NCBI GenBank assembly: GCA_016784735.1
Contig: JADHUC010000045.1
Span: 1-46,920 of the forward strand
Length of the DNA: 46,920 nt
Source: Pirellulaceae bacterium
Lineage (GTDB): Bacteria; Planctomycetota; Planctomycetia; Pirellulales; Pirellulaceae
Direction: 5' to 3'
The position numbers were made by a program, and so were the translations under genes. This document shows positions 17,401 to 26,000 of this stretch, in pieces (position 1 is the first letter of the stretch; every line of letters starts with the position of its first letter). Below the pieces are notes generated by a model. That model did no database searches. It was given only the letters and a program-made list of their open reading frames with translations, and was not told the origin of the DNA.

Positions 17401-20400
17401 CGCTTCTGGTCTCCGCGCCATTCGAAGCGTCCGGGGCGACCGCGACCGCCATGCGATGGTCGTTTGCCATCTATGCACTTATCACCGCTGCAACCGTCTG
17501 GCTGCGCGGGCCGATCAGCCAAAGCGTCCGTCGCTTGTCCTGGCTCGGATGGAACGAATTCCCGAGCCTCACGGATAACGTGGCGAGGGGTACGGCGCTT
17601 CTGGTCGGCGGCCTACCGGTCGTAGTACTGACGACGATCGTTGCTTGCCGTAGGGCGGCCGGTCTGTCGTTGGGGCGGCTGGACCCCGAATCGTTGTTTG
17701 GAAGCATGGACGCAACGGTTTCCTATGCCGGCCCCTTGCTGATGCTGGTTGCGGTGTTCGTTGGTCATGCACTGCGCGAACGTTCGGCAGCCTATGCGTT
17801 GGCCGGTTCGGGGCTGTTACAGTATGTGGTCTCGCTGGCCTACTTGCTGAGCCCCTCATCCGAAAGCCCAGAGCTTTTCTGGGCAGGCTTCCTGCAGTGG
17901 AATGCTACGGCACTGGCAGGTTACGCACTGGTATGGTTGGCGTTGGATTTCAGGATCCAACGCCCGGGTGCGCAACGAATGCCGCTGGAGATTCAAATGT
18001 GGGCGGCCGCTGGGGCGATCGCGGTCTTGACGGTCTGGTGCGCGTGCAGCGTATTTGCGACGCCCAGCGGGGCGACCGGCTACGAGGAGCCGCTCGGTGG
18101 AGTGTTGAGCTACGTCGCGTGGGGACTGGCGCTGGTGGCCGCGATCTGGTTCTGCTTCCGCCAGGAGATCTTTACGCGGAATGAAGATGAACCGGCTCTG
18201 CACGGCTTTGTTGGACGCGAGCAGGTGGCAGACCTGGTGCGACTGGCATGCTGGTTCGCCGCGGCGCTGGTCGCCTTGATCGCGACGACCGTCGATCATC
18301 CGGGAAATGTCCCGCGCGATTGGCTCGCGTACCATGTACTGACATTCGGATGGCTGGTTGTGGCGGCGGCCCTTACGGTAGCCGCCTGGCGCTGGCAGCG
18401 ACTGTGGCGCGAGGCCGCGTTGATGACGGGATTGGTTGCTGTGCTGGCAGTGCGCGGGTGTTGGTCTGATCCTCACTGGCTGGCGCCGTGGTGGTCGGTG
18501 TGTGCAGCGGCAGCGGCGGCCGTATTGGCCGGGAGTATCTCGCTACGATTGCGAAGCCAGTCGTTTGCTTACGCCTCGGTAGTCCTGGTCGGTCTGGCGT
18601 CGACGTTCTTCTGGATCGGGCCGTTCCTTGGCCGTTGGGTACGCGACGAAGCTCAAGCGTTCGCCGATTTGGTGCAGGCCGATCTGGTGGCCGTTGTGCT
18701 GGCTGCCGGTTTTTGGCTGGCGGTCGAGATATGGTACCAGCGCAAGGAAAGGCAGAACGCGTTTTCGCCGAAATTCTACTTCGCGCGCGTCCACGTTCTT
18801 GTCGCGATTGCGGCAACCGTGGTGTCGGCCATGTTGTTGGTCGGATCGTTCGGCATCAACGTCATCGCTCGCGAGGCGTCCGGAACGACGGCCATCGAGA
18901 TTGCCCGTACCGGCGGCGTACTGGTGCTGGGGACGTTGGGATTGCTACTGGCCGGATCGTTGTGGGATCGGCGAGGCTACTTTGCGATTCCGATGCTGTA
19001 CGTCTGGGGCGCGCTGGTTGTGACGCTGGTGCTGGATCGGCTGGAATTGGGCCTGAAAGAGGCCTTTTTCGCGGTGGGAGTGTCGATCGCCGGATACGTG
19101 GCGCTGACGGGACTGATCTGGCGTCAGGGGGCGTGGTGTGCGTCGGTTGCCGAACGTTGGGGCATTACCGACGCGATCGGGAGTCTGAAGCGGACGGCCA
19201 CGTGGTTGCCAGTGATCAATATGCTGCTGGCCACAGCGTCGATGTTGATCGGCCTGGTGGTGGTTCTGTTTTTCGAGGAACGATGGATGCGAATCAGCAG
19301 CGGCTTCGCACCGGTGCTGCTGGCTGTGGGTTTGGGCGCGCTCGCACAAAAGGAGCGGCGGACACTTCTTCAATTCATGTCGCTGCTGATGACGGGCGCA
19401 GCGGCGGTCTATTTGAGCTGGGCTGATTTGAAGCCCGAGTGGGACAAAACGATCGTGTTGGATTTCGCCATCCGTTTGCTGATCGTCTTGTCCGGTTTGA
19501 CATTCATCTACAGTGTATTGGTTGCCCGTCGCATCTCGCCAGACGGTGATTGGATGGCAGCCGTGCGCAGGATTGCTGTGACGTTCGGGATCGCCGCGAT
19601 CGTCGCATTGGTCGGTGTGCTATGTCTGGAAGCGGTTTACTACGACTCCGTCGACGGAGCACCGGTCGGTGCGGTCGAAATTGCGGCCGTCGGCGTCGTG
19701 TTGGTGGCCTTGATCGCAGGTTTGATTTCGCTGGCCTTGCTGCCGGGTCGTGATCCATTGGCGCTGACCGAGAAGGGCCGGATGGGCTACGTGTACGCGG
19801 CCGAAGTGGTCGGCACATTGCTGTTCGTTCACATCTACCTGTGCATCCCCGAACTGTTCAGCGGTCGGATTCGACCCTACTGGCCCTACATCATCTGGGT
19901 CATTGCATTGGTGGGGGCGGGCCTTGGCGAATGGCTTCACCGTAGTAAGGTGCGCGTGCTGGCCGAACCGCTTCATCGGACCGGGGCCTTCCTGCCATTA
20001 GTGGCGGCTTTAGGCATGCCGCTAGTCGAGGCCTTAGATGTGTTTTCGGTGATTGCTCCATACGGGACGCACTATCCGACGTTGCTGTTCCTGGTCGGGC
20101 TGATGTATATGATCTTGAGCATCTTGCGGCGGTCGGTGGCCTGTGGCCTGGCAGCAGCAGTTGCCGCGAACGTTGCCTTATGGTCGCTGTTTACGGAGCA
20201 AGATTTGCTGCTGTGGCGCAATCCGCAATTCTGGTTGATCCCGCCTGCGGCGTCGGTTTTGATCGCCGCCCACATCAATCGGCGTCGGCTGACTTCCGCA
20301 CAGTTGACCGCCGTGCGTTACGCGAGCATCCTTGTGATCTATCTCAGTTCGACCAGCGAAATCTTCATCCGCGACATGGGCAAATACCTGTGGCCGCCGA

Positions 20401-20669
20401 TGATCCTGGCGGGGTTATCAATCGCGGGCGTTTTCTTGGGCATGATACTACGAGTACGCGCGTTCATCTATCTTGGGTCCAGCTTCGTTTTGCTGTCGAT
20501 CGTCGGCATGGTCTGGCACGCCCAAAAGATGGTTTTTCAGCACAGTTGGCCATGGTGGGCCTTCGGAATCGGCTCGGGTATCTCGATCCTGGTTTTGTTT
20601 GGCGTATTCGAGAAGAAACGCCCCGAGATCACGCGATGGATCGAGCGATTGCAGGAGTGGGAGAAGTGA
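14436..20669 (+). CDS. Giant polytopic membrane protein with N-terminal zinc ribbon, unknown function
   Basis: A 2077-residue protein. In order: one N-terminal membrane helix (about 5-38); a zinc ribbon, CPQCG...CTTCG with spacing C-x2-C-x10-C-x2-C (about 50-67); a short helical segment resembling SHOCT (VEATIRQLNRMRSYGLLGPEQ); an acidic Pro/Ala-rich linker (about 115-235); then dozens of hydrophobic segments from about 250 to the C-terminus with short loops. No transporter, glycosyltransferase or kinase motif was recognised, so no function is given. A palindromic 83-bp repeat (16456-16538) is translated in frame in a loop between two membrane segments. The gene converges on the CPBP protease with only 15 nt between stops. 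GAGAAG lies shortly before the ATG. Confidence 0.88.
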   Translation: MGEALGVLCGIGIVVTFVTLLGHGLWVVIALFFRWLSGSGVAGASAGYRCPQCGAALTTGDRRCTTCGFVRTQRRASTMADDVEATIRQLNRMRSYGLLGPEQHAGLMRVLRDSESGPAPGDRPVEPAPVDGPAATAPPTEPTSSAEPPVEEIEIIDAVLVDEVAEPADIEDAPEPVAPDVWMGPVSQRPDHAPPREAPKPESPFAPAPQPSRAPASHALEREYSKTPPAPPVVRQTLADMLKAFMAEKNIRWGELISGMLIVGSAVGLVISLRATLSMIPYFTALGLMAITLGIHGAGLYTLRRWDLQATSRGLLIIALLLTPLVFVAAIFSSGPGERPVTDPIYMAAVAVGVLSVGWITFSAGRALLLEGWWRLTAAMLATCVGQLIVDRATPDDPSLMQTFLLVALPVGGYLIATLTLVYRATAWRRFSARRVEQIFVVLGISTFALLPPLGLFVSQCGSIREALARLTPSASLCAAAVLATGLLIHRRALTKQLVALRTAGTGLAIFGTMLMGAAVVLAWPQPDLLIAVGLANFVVLVILALAGRLPLLHVAAVGCLALTALVGFHVLQGSLEDGVDRFGLRLVKLFAAGRSGIVLSALAIASGGVSLALSRLGRPRDAIAYLQGCGALAAVSVLVAAFAGFGPGDDTALATPVLAFYAVGALAAAIVVASKKGTGPIYRNGPEGASHKLDLSPFYSQVLSWTGIGLLLATLVQALWLNEPLVQWLAGRGLAPQRPVLTAMLLHANLCALMALAVSWAKLHTPVGERNTSLWQNLVNPLGWSALVISTLALPWAIWGRDQMFAVHAVYMFGIALAWLIVAIVLRLQMAASVVQGLTTVGVAYVVAAVCQGQEWGERWWIDPRHVQAQLGVLAAWCAGWSATRRLIRRWPIADGLARPEWPTVDQVVLGGLLAILLILSIAGCCPGLLVELGMADALPTESVHQSAFGVGSWIALGLVVLALLVSLWEEFTDWALGGVLLAAAAVPLLVSAPFEASGATATAMRWSFAIYALITAATVWLRGPISQSVRRLSWLGWNEFPSLTDNVARGTALLVGGLPVVVLTTIVACRRAAGLSLGRLDPESLFGSMDATVSYAGPLLMLVAVFVGHALRERSAAYALAGSGLLQYVVSLAYLLSPSSESPELFWAGFLQWNATALAGYALVWLALDFRIQRPGAQRMPLEIQMWAAAGAIAVLTVWCACSVFATPSGATGYEEPLGGVLSYVAWGLALVAAIWFCFRQEIFTRNEDEPALHGFVGREQVADLVRLACWFAAALVALIATTVDHPGNVPRDWLAYHVLTFGWLVVAAALTVAAWRWQRLWREAALMTGLVAVLAVRGCWSDPHWLAPWWSVCAAAAAAVLAGSISLRLRSQSFAYASVVLVGLASTFFWIGPFLGRWVRDEAQAFADLVQADLVAVVLAAGFWLAVEIWYQRKERQNAFSPKFYFARVHVLVAIAATVVSAMLLVGSFGINVIAREASGTTAIEIARTGGVLVLGTLGLLLAGSLWDRRGYFAIPMLYVWGALVVTLVLDRLELGLKEAFFAVGVSIAGYVALTGLIWRQGAWCASVAERWGITDAIGSLKRTATWLPVINMLLATASMLIGLVVVLFFEERWMRISSGFAPVLLAVGLGALAQKERRTLLQFMSLLMTGAAAVYLSWADLKPEWDKTIVLDFAIRLLIVLSGLTFIYSVLVARRISPDGDWMAAVRRIAVTFGIAAIVALVGVLCLEAVYYDSVDGAPVGAVEIAAVGVVLVALIAGLISLALLPGRDPLALTEKGRMGYVYAAEVVGTLLFVHIYLCIPELFSGRIRPYWPYIIWVIALVGAGLGEWLHRSKVRVLAEPLHRTGAFLPLVAALGMPLVEALDVFSVIAPYGTHYPTLLFLVGLMYMILSILRRSVACGLAAAVAANVALWSLFTEQDLLLWRNPQFWLIPPAASVLIAAHINRRRLTSAQLTAVRYASILVIYLSSTSEIFIRDMGKYLWPPMILAGLSIAGVFLGMILRVRAFIYLGSSFVLLSIVGMVWHAQKMVFQHSWPWWAFGIGSGISILVLFGVFEKKRPEITRWIERLQEWEK
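16456..16538. repeat. MITE-like inverted repeat inside the giant membrane protein gene (family C)
   Basis: Two perfect 28-nt inverted arms (16456-16483, 16511-16538) flank a 27-nt spacer. The arm core is AAAAAGGGGACAGGTCCAAT. It is translated without a stop as a hydrophilic loop (SKKGTGPIY...LDLSPFYSQ) between hydrophobic segments. Repeats with this core are familiar from planctomycete genomes; relation to a REP-associated transposase is only a suggestion. Confidence 0.92.
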
Positions 20670-20684
20670 GTGGTGCAGGAAAGC

Positions 20685-22169
20685 CTATAGCAGCGAAAAC
20701 AGCAGCAACATCAGCACGCCGTTGTTCGTTGCGTGCATGGTTATGGGCGCCAACAAGGAGCCTCGCCATTCGCGGGCCAACGACAGCCCTGCGGCGACCG
20801 CCATCAGCGCCGGCGCGGCGATGAGGCCCTGCGGGTGAATAACGGCGAAGATCAAGCTGTTGAAACCTACGCTGAAAGCGACGCTTGAGCCCGTTCGCCA
20901 CTTTGCCGTGCCTTCGCGCAAATGGCGATAAAGGATGCCTCGAAAGACGGTCTCCTCGATGATCGGCGCGATCAAGCAGGCCAACAGAAAAATGTGTGTC
21001 CTCCCGATCCACCCGGCGTCGCGTGCCCATTCGATAACAGGGTGCGTCGGGGCGTCGACGGGATCCAAGCCGACGGGACCACCGGCAACGGCGCTGTAAA
21101 TCGCCAGTAACGCCAACGTCGCCAGCAAACCGATCGCCAGGACGGGGAGATTCGATACGTAACAGACCACGCCCCAGAGGATTTCACGGAAGGGTTTTCT
21201 TCCCAGGTAGAATCCAGTGTCATGCCGGACCTGGCTCCACGGAACGCCGCGCAGGACCGGCCATATCAGCGCCCCCAGACTCAAAATCGACGCCACGGAA
21301 CTGACCAGGAGTTGGCTGTCCGGATGGTTCCGTACGATGAAAGCGGCGGCCAATGTGAGTGCGAGGAACAGGAGCATCCAGACGGCAAACGTTTCCGCAT
21401 AGATGGCCGAATTCCCAGAACCGGTGAGGATGGCTGACCGCATCTTGCGTCTTACGACGAGCACCAAGAAGGTGATGGCCCCACCCAGTCCGGCAACGCC
21501 CACACCCAGCATGATAAGCGTGGCCAGGATCACAACGGCGAAAGTCCGCCAGGCCGCAGCCAGTACTCTCTCTCGCCCCGGATCGGCGCCGGCCGACTCG
21601 GCATCTTTCGCTGTCGGTCGGTTCGGCGACAAGGCCAGCGCGCCGAACCAGCCAAGTTCGTCTCTCAGTAACTTGTGTTCGTCGGCTTCAAGAGACGGAG
21701 CGTCCCATTGGCCTTCTTGATAGTCCGAGTACAGCCTGTGTAACGCAGTCACGACGCGTTCATCCGTCTCGGACTCCCGTACCTTCTGCTTGAGCATCTC
21801 CTTCTGGGCGGCGTCCGCCTGCTTGATCGCCTCGTCCGGCCCTACCAGTTCGCCCGCCAGCACAACGAAGCGGAGACGCATGAACAGCGGGCCGGTACCC
21901 AGCGTCTTGGCGCTCTCGTAGAGTTGACTCTTCTGTACACCGGGCACTTGCGAAGCAGCGACCAGGTACTGGCCCTGGACGTCGAGCACACTTTGCTGAA
22001 CCGCGTTTTGGGACTCGCCGCCTTCCTCTTGGTTTCGACGGCCCTGCAGGAATATCGAGGCAAGCACCAAGATCGCAACTACGGTCCAGGCCGTTTTCGC
22101 AAAACCTCGGCGGGACGCCTGCCCCGCCTGCGGCTCGTCTAGAAACTCTTGGTGTTCTTCCTGCGACAC
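20685..22169 (-). CDS. CPBP-family (CAAX/Abi) intramembrane metalloprotease
   Basis: A 494-residue protein. A soluble N-terminus (acidic, Gln-rich) is followed by one membrane helix (TAWTVVAILVLASIFL), a helical extracytoplasmic region of about 170 residues, and a C-terminal bundle of about eight membrane helices. CPBP motifs are clear: EETVFRG (about residue 404), FAVIHPQG and HATNN, supplying the Glu/His residues expected for metal-dependent peptidases. Known relatives process prenylated proteins or bacteriocins; the substrate here is unknown. Start: the longest frame begins with TTG at 22196, but GAGGA (22181-22177) lies 7 nt before GTG at 22169, which is preferred. The long soluble insert is larger than in typical CPBP proteins. 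Confidence 0.88.
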   Translation of the reverse strand: MSQEEHQEFLDEPQAGQASRRGFAKTAWTVVAILVLASIFLQGRRNQEEGGESQNAVQQSVLDVQGQYLVAASQVPGVQKSQLYESAKTLGTGPLFMRLRFVVLAGELVGPDEAIKQADAAQKEMLKQKVRESETDERVVTALHRLYSDYQEGQWDAPSLEADEHKLLRDELGWFGALALSPNRPTAKDAESAGADPGRERVLAAAWRTFAVVILATLIMLGVGVAGLGGAITFLVLVVRRKMRSAILTGSGNSAIYAETFAVWMLLFLALTLAAAFIVRNHPDSQLLVSSVASILSLGALIWPVLRGVPWSQVRHDTGFYLGRKPFREILWGVVCYVSNLPVLAIGLLATLALLAIYSAVAGGPVGLDPVDAPTHPVIEWARDAGWIGRTHIFLLACLIAPIIEETVFRGILYRHLREGTAKWRTGSSVAFSVGFNSLIFAVIHPQGLIAAPALMAVAAGLSLAREWRGSLLAPITMHATNNGVLMLLLFSLL

Positions 22170-22176
22170 AAACCGG

Positions 22177-22181
22177 TCCTC
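22177..22181 (-). promoter_or_regulatory. Ribosome-binding site deciding the CPBP start
   Basis: GAGGA on the minus strand is 7 nt before GTG (22169-22167). The upstream TTG (22196) has no purine-rich site. Confidence 0.55.
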
Positions 22182-22334
22182 GACGTTCGTTAGCAAATCA
22201 GAAGCGCGGTCGCCAGATCACGAATTCCCAGATCGACGCTTACAACGACCAACTCCGGGAGGCTTCATGATCGCAGAAGAGGAAATCGCCGCCAAGTCCT
22301 CGCAGATGCATGACCGAGTGCGTTTGACACCAGA

Positions 22335-22586
22335 TCACGGTTGCTTGATCAGCTCTGTCAGTGAATCCTTGCTGATCAATCCGCCGCGTCGGGCCGCCGG
22401 TTTGCCGTCCTTGAACAAGATCAAGGTAGGAATCGAATTGACGGAGTATTCCGCGGCCAATTCGGGACTGCGATCGGTGTTGACCTTTACGATTCTCACA
22501 CCTGACGCCTCTTGAGCCCGCTTGTCAAGTACGGGAGACAGCTTCTTGCAGGGACCGCACCAGTCGGCGTAGAAGTCCACAAGCAC
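22335..22586 (-). CDS. Thioredoxin-domain protein with no usual start codon
   Basis: From the first available start (GTG 22586) the product is 83 residues, short for a thioredoxin (about 105). It contains the active site WCGPC in VDFYADWCGPCKK, the cis-Pro motif SIPTLILFKDG and the usual ending. The open frame continues upstream to a stop at 22748-22746 and still resembles the thioredoxin beta-1 region (FVTKPAFAVLDSDEAVLVDF), preceded by a hydrophobic stretch that could be an anchor. No ATG, GTG or TTG occurs in that upstream part. It abuts a hairpin-repeat cluster (22748-23009) that may have removed the original start. Possibilities are a rare start (ATT at 22715 or CTG) or a pseudogene. Role if active: thiol-disulfide exchange. 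Confidence 0.75.
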   Translation of the reverse strand: MLVDFYADWCGPCKKLSPVLDKRAQEASGVRIVKVNTDRSPELAAEYSVNSIPTLILFKDGKPAARRGGLISKDSLTELIKQP

Positions 22587-22747
22587 TGCTTCGTCAGAAT
22601 CGAGAACCGCAAATGCGGGTTTGGTTACAAAAGGAGACAGGAGAGCATCCGCGGGATTCGTGATGAGAATCGACGCATAGATCGAGTTCAGCGCGTATTG
22701 GACGGCTTTAGAAATCCACCGCCGTAAACATGTTTGAGTGAGATTTC

Positions 22748-23009
22748 AGCCCCGTTCTTACGGGGCTTCTCCGCGCAGCGGTACTAGGCCCGCCGTTTAC
22801 GGCGGGCTGGAGAGACCTGGGATCCATCCAGTCCCGTTTACGGGACTTCTCACTGTTTGGCTTGAGCCACGGCGCTTGCATTGGCGGCTCAAGCCAAACA
22901 GCGGGAAGCCCGGTGGAACCGGGCTGAATCAGCTCGCTCGTCGCTCTGCCCAACCCGGCATGAATGCCGGGCCTGGTACCGCTTCGCGGTAAACCCCGGT
23001 GAACCGGGC
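22748..23009. repeat. Cluster of tandem hairpins with compensatory stems
   Basis: Hairpins in order: 22748-22767, 22788-22807, 22830-22847, 22854-22900 (15-bp arms), 22907-22925, 22954-22971, 22977-22991 and 22996-23009. The second and third share the centre CGTTTACG and the first has the variant CGTTCTTACG. Their outer stems differ and remain complementary (AGCCCC/GGGGCT, GCCCGCC/GGCGGGC, AGTCCC/GGGACT). No open frame covers the cluster. It fills most of the roughly 350-nt gap between the thioredoxin and the LamG-FAD gene. It could be stacked REP-type repeats or a structured RNA. Confidence 0.85.
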
Positions 23010-23096
23010 TAATAGAACAACCTCCAATGACGTTTACAGCAGTGGCTCTGGAAAGCCATCCTACCGACAGATTCAAATGCAGGGCGGCATTCGGTC

Positions 23097-26000
23097 TCAC
23101 TGCGACTCGTCGTATACGCGAATCTCGAACAAACGTGCTGATGGGGCTCCGCAGGTTGCGTGGACTGTCAGTTTCAGGCTGGATGCGACGACCGAGTCAA
23201 ACCGATGGATTCGCCGACGCTGGAAGTTGCCCGATTCGCTTACCAGTGTGTTCCATCCGGTGCCATCATAGTACGAGAGTTCGTAGTCTCTGACGCACCC
23301 GCGCACGAACGGTACGTCGTGATATCGGTTGTTCATGTCCGTATCGAAGGTCAGACAAATCGTGTTCAACGTTGTCGATTCGGAGAAATCGAGTGAGATC
23401 CATTGCGGCAGACGCTGATCGGGGTCCGATGCCCAGAGGTTCGTCGATTGGCCCTGCATCCGCGTGGCACCGTTGACGGCGTTCTCGGACGAGTAGTCGG
23501 CGGGAATCGCCAAGGGCGGATCGACGGCGGCGGCATAGTACTGGCCCTGTACCACAGTCCCTTCCCGATCGCCACCAACGCCGTATGCGCGACACGAACC
23601 TATGGGGGCTCGGGTCATCAGCCGCCACGAGATGCCTTCGGTTGCCGGGAGCCAAAGCCAAACGAACGGACTTTGGATCGTACAATTCACCGGGAACTCG
23701 ACGAACGACTCTCGTCGCGGCGGCACCATGGCGCTGGCCACAGCGAGATCTTCCCCTGTGGAAAAGTCGCTTGTTGCCGTCGCGCCGCGCACATGGAGAG
23801 TCACCTCCGTGGGCTCATCGCGTTCGGACACCAGGAGCAGAGAAACCGATCTCCAGCGATCCTTCAAACCGCGGGGAAACACGACCGCTCGGGGCATGTT
23901 CAGCGGATGGACTTCTTTGGCCGGTTGGACACTACGGCGTCCGAAAGGTTCGAAACGAGCCGTGCTGGAAGCGGTAATCTTCGCCTTCCTGGCCAAGTCC
24001 TTCGGATCTTCATTCACGACCTCGGGGATGTACTGGTCGTGCTTCAGCAGCGTCTGCTGTAGGTCTTGAATGTGTTCTTGGTACAATTGTCGGGGTGTGA
24101 CGTTGTGGTCCAGACACATGGCCGCCGCCGTTCCCGCTGCTTGGCCCAAGGGGGCCAATGTGCCTTGCACGCGGACCGTTCCCAGCGCCACGTGTGTCAC
24201 ACTGGCGTTGCGGCCGGCGAAGAGAAGATTGTCGATGTTCTTCGAGTAAAGGCAGCGATACGGGATCGTATAGACCGGCACGTGCGGGTTGAAATCGAAG
24301 GGGCCTTCTTCGCCAGAGAAGATACCCTCCGGATGATGGATGTCCAGTGGCCAGCCGCCGTAAGAGATGCGATCTGGAAACACGCGACCCTCTTGCACGT
24401 CGTTCTGGTTCAGGATGTAGTCGCCGATCAGTCGTCGGGACTCTCGCTTCGCGTCTGTGATTGGTACGTACGTCAAGGCGTAGCAGGCGGCCTGATCTCG
24501 TTCCGGCCACGAATTCTTGATGTAGTCCCAGTAGCCAAAACTGATCCGGATCAACTCGTCGCGCGCCCTTTCGGCATCCCACAGATCGTCGATCGTACCC
24601 GGATGCTCCAACCACCACTCGCCGCCAGTGAATCCGCGCGGCCTGCGGCCCAAACGATCGCCCAGCGGCAGTTTTGCTGCCCAGGGTGGCGGGACATAGT
24701 CGACCGGCCGGCCGACGTTTTCTGACCGGTACGATAGAGCCCGCTGGCCCATCAGACACCCGCTCATGGTGATCTGATCCGGTGATTCGGGGGCAAGGCT
24801 CTCGTTGAACTCGTTGCCAGCTTCGCGCCCCATCCGGAATTCGGCTCCGGCAAAGTAGCCCACCCAGCCATCGCCCGTGCAATCCAGGAACATCTTCGCT
24901 CGGAATACCGAGATCTCGCCGGTTAGCGTATCGACCGCTTTGACGGCTCCGATCGTTTGGTCGTTTGCCATCTCAACATTGAAAACATGTCTATTCATGT
25001 GCACTGACAAATTGGGTTCCTGCTCCGCCGCCACGCGAAACGGTTCGCTCATCTTGGGATAGCCGTATCGAGCCTTGATGCGGCCTACCTCTTCGATGAT
25101 ACCGCTCTCCCTCGCATTTCGGTGGCAGCAACTGGCTCCGGAGATCGGCACGCCTAGTTCGATACTGGCGTTGCCGCCCAGCACCGGGCGGTTCTGAATC
25201 AAAGCCGTCTTTGCCCCCATCCTGGCCGAGGCCAATGCTGCACAGCTTCCCGCCGCCCCAGCACCGACGACGATCACGTCGTAATCGCCCACCAGTTTCG
25301 GCTCCAATGAAAACCCGGTCAGACGACTGCGTTCCGGGTGGATCTTCCGCACCTCATCGGGAGGCGTGTACGTCAGGTCGGTGGTCAGCAACAGAGCGTC
25401 GCATCGGCCGTAGTATCCGGTCAGATCGTGCAAGCTGATCCGAATGCGTCCGGCCGAGAGCTGGAATTCACCGCCCGATTGCCACGTCCAGTCTTCCGTT
25501 TCGGTCACGCCGAAGTCTTTGTCGGACAACATGTCGCCGACGCGCACTGCGAATCGGCCGGGTGAATGCTCCTTCAGCCAATTTTTGGCGCGGACCCAGA
25601 GTCGATACTTCCCGGCTTTGGGCACATTGACATCGACGGTGGCATCGTCAACTGGCTTGCCGACACCTGCCGCGATCAGATAGGCCGATCCCATCAAATG
25701 AACAAATTGTGTGTCCAGCAGCCATCCGCCGTAGTCCGTGAAATCCTCGGCGTCGATCCAAAGGAAACCATCCACGATGGCCCGAATTTTCCGTTTCGGC
25801 TTGCGGAACTCAGACCATGTTTCTCCCACGCGCCTAGGCTCGACGACGACATCCTTCTGGGCACGCAGACTCGCAAGTCCTTGTTCGTACGACGCCTTGA
25901 TTTTCTCGGCCGCAATTGCGCGATCGTACAGGTGTACTTCGTCGATGACGCCATGAAACAGATGTCCGGAACCCGACGATCCGATACCTAGCGAATTGTC

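Noticed and set aside
18488..19426. A 312-codon open frame on the plus strand
   Set aside because: Shadow of the giant membrane protein; no hydrophobic pattern or motif of its own.
22748..23009. Possible CRISPR array
   Set aside because: The hairpins differ in sequence and spacing and there are no identical direct repeats with unique spacers.
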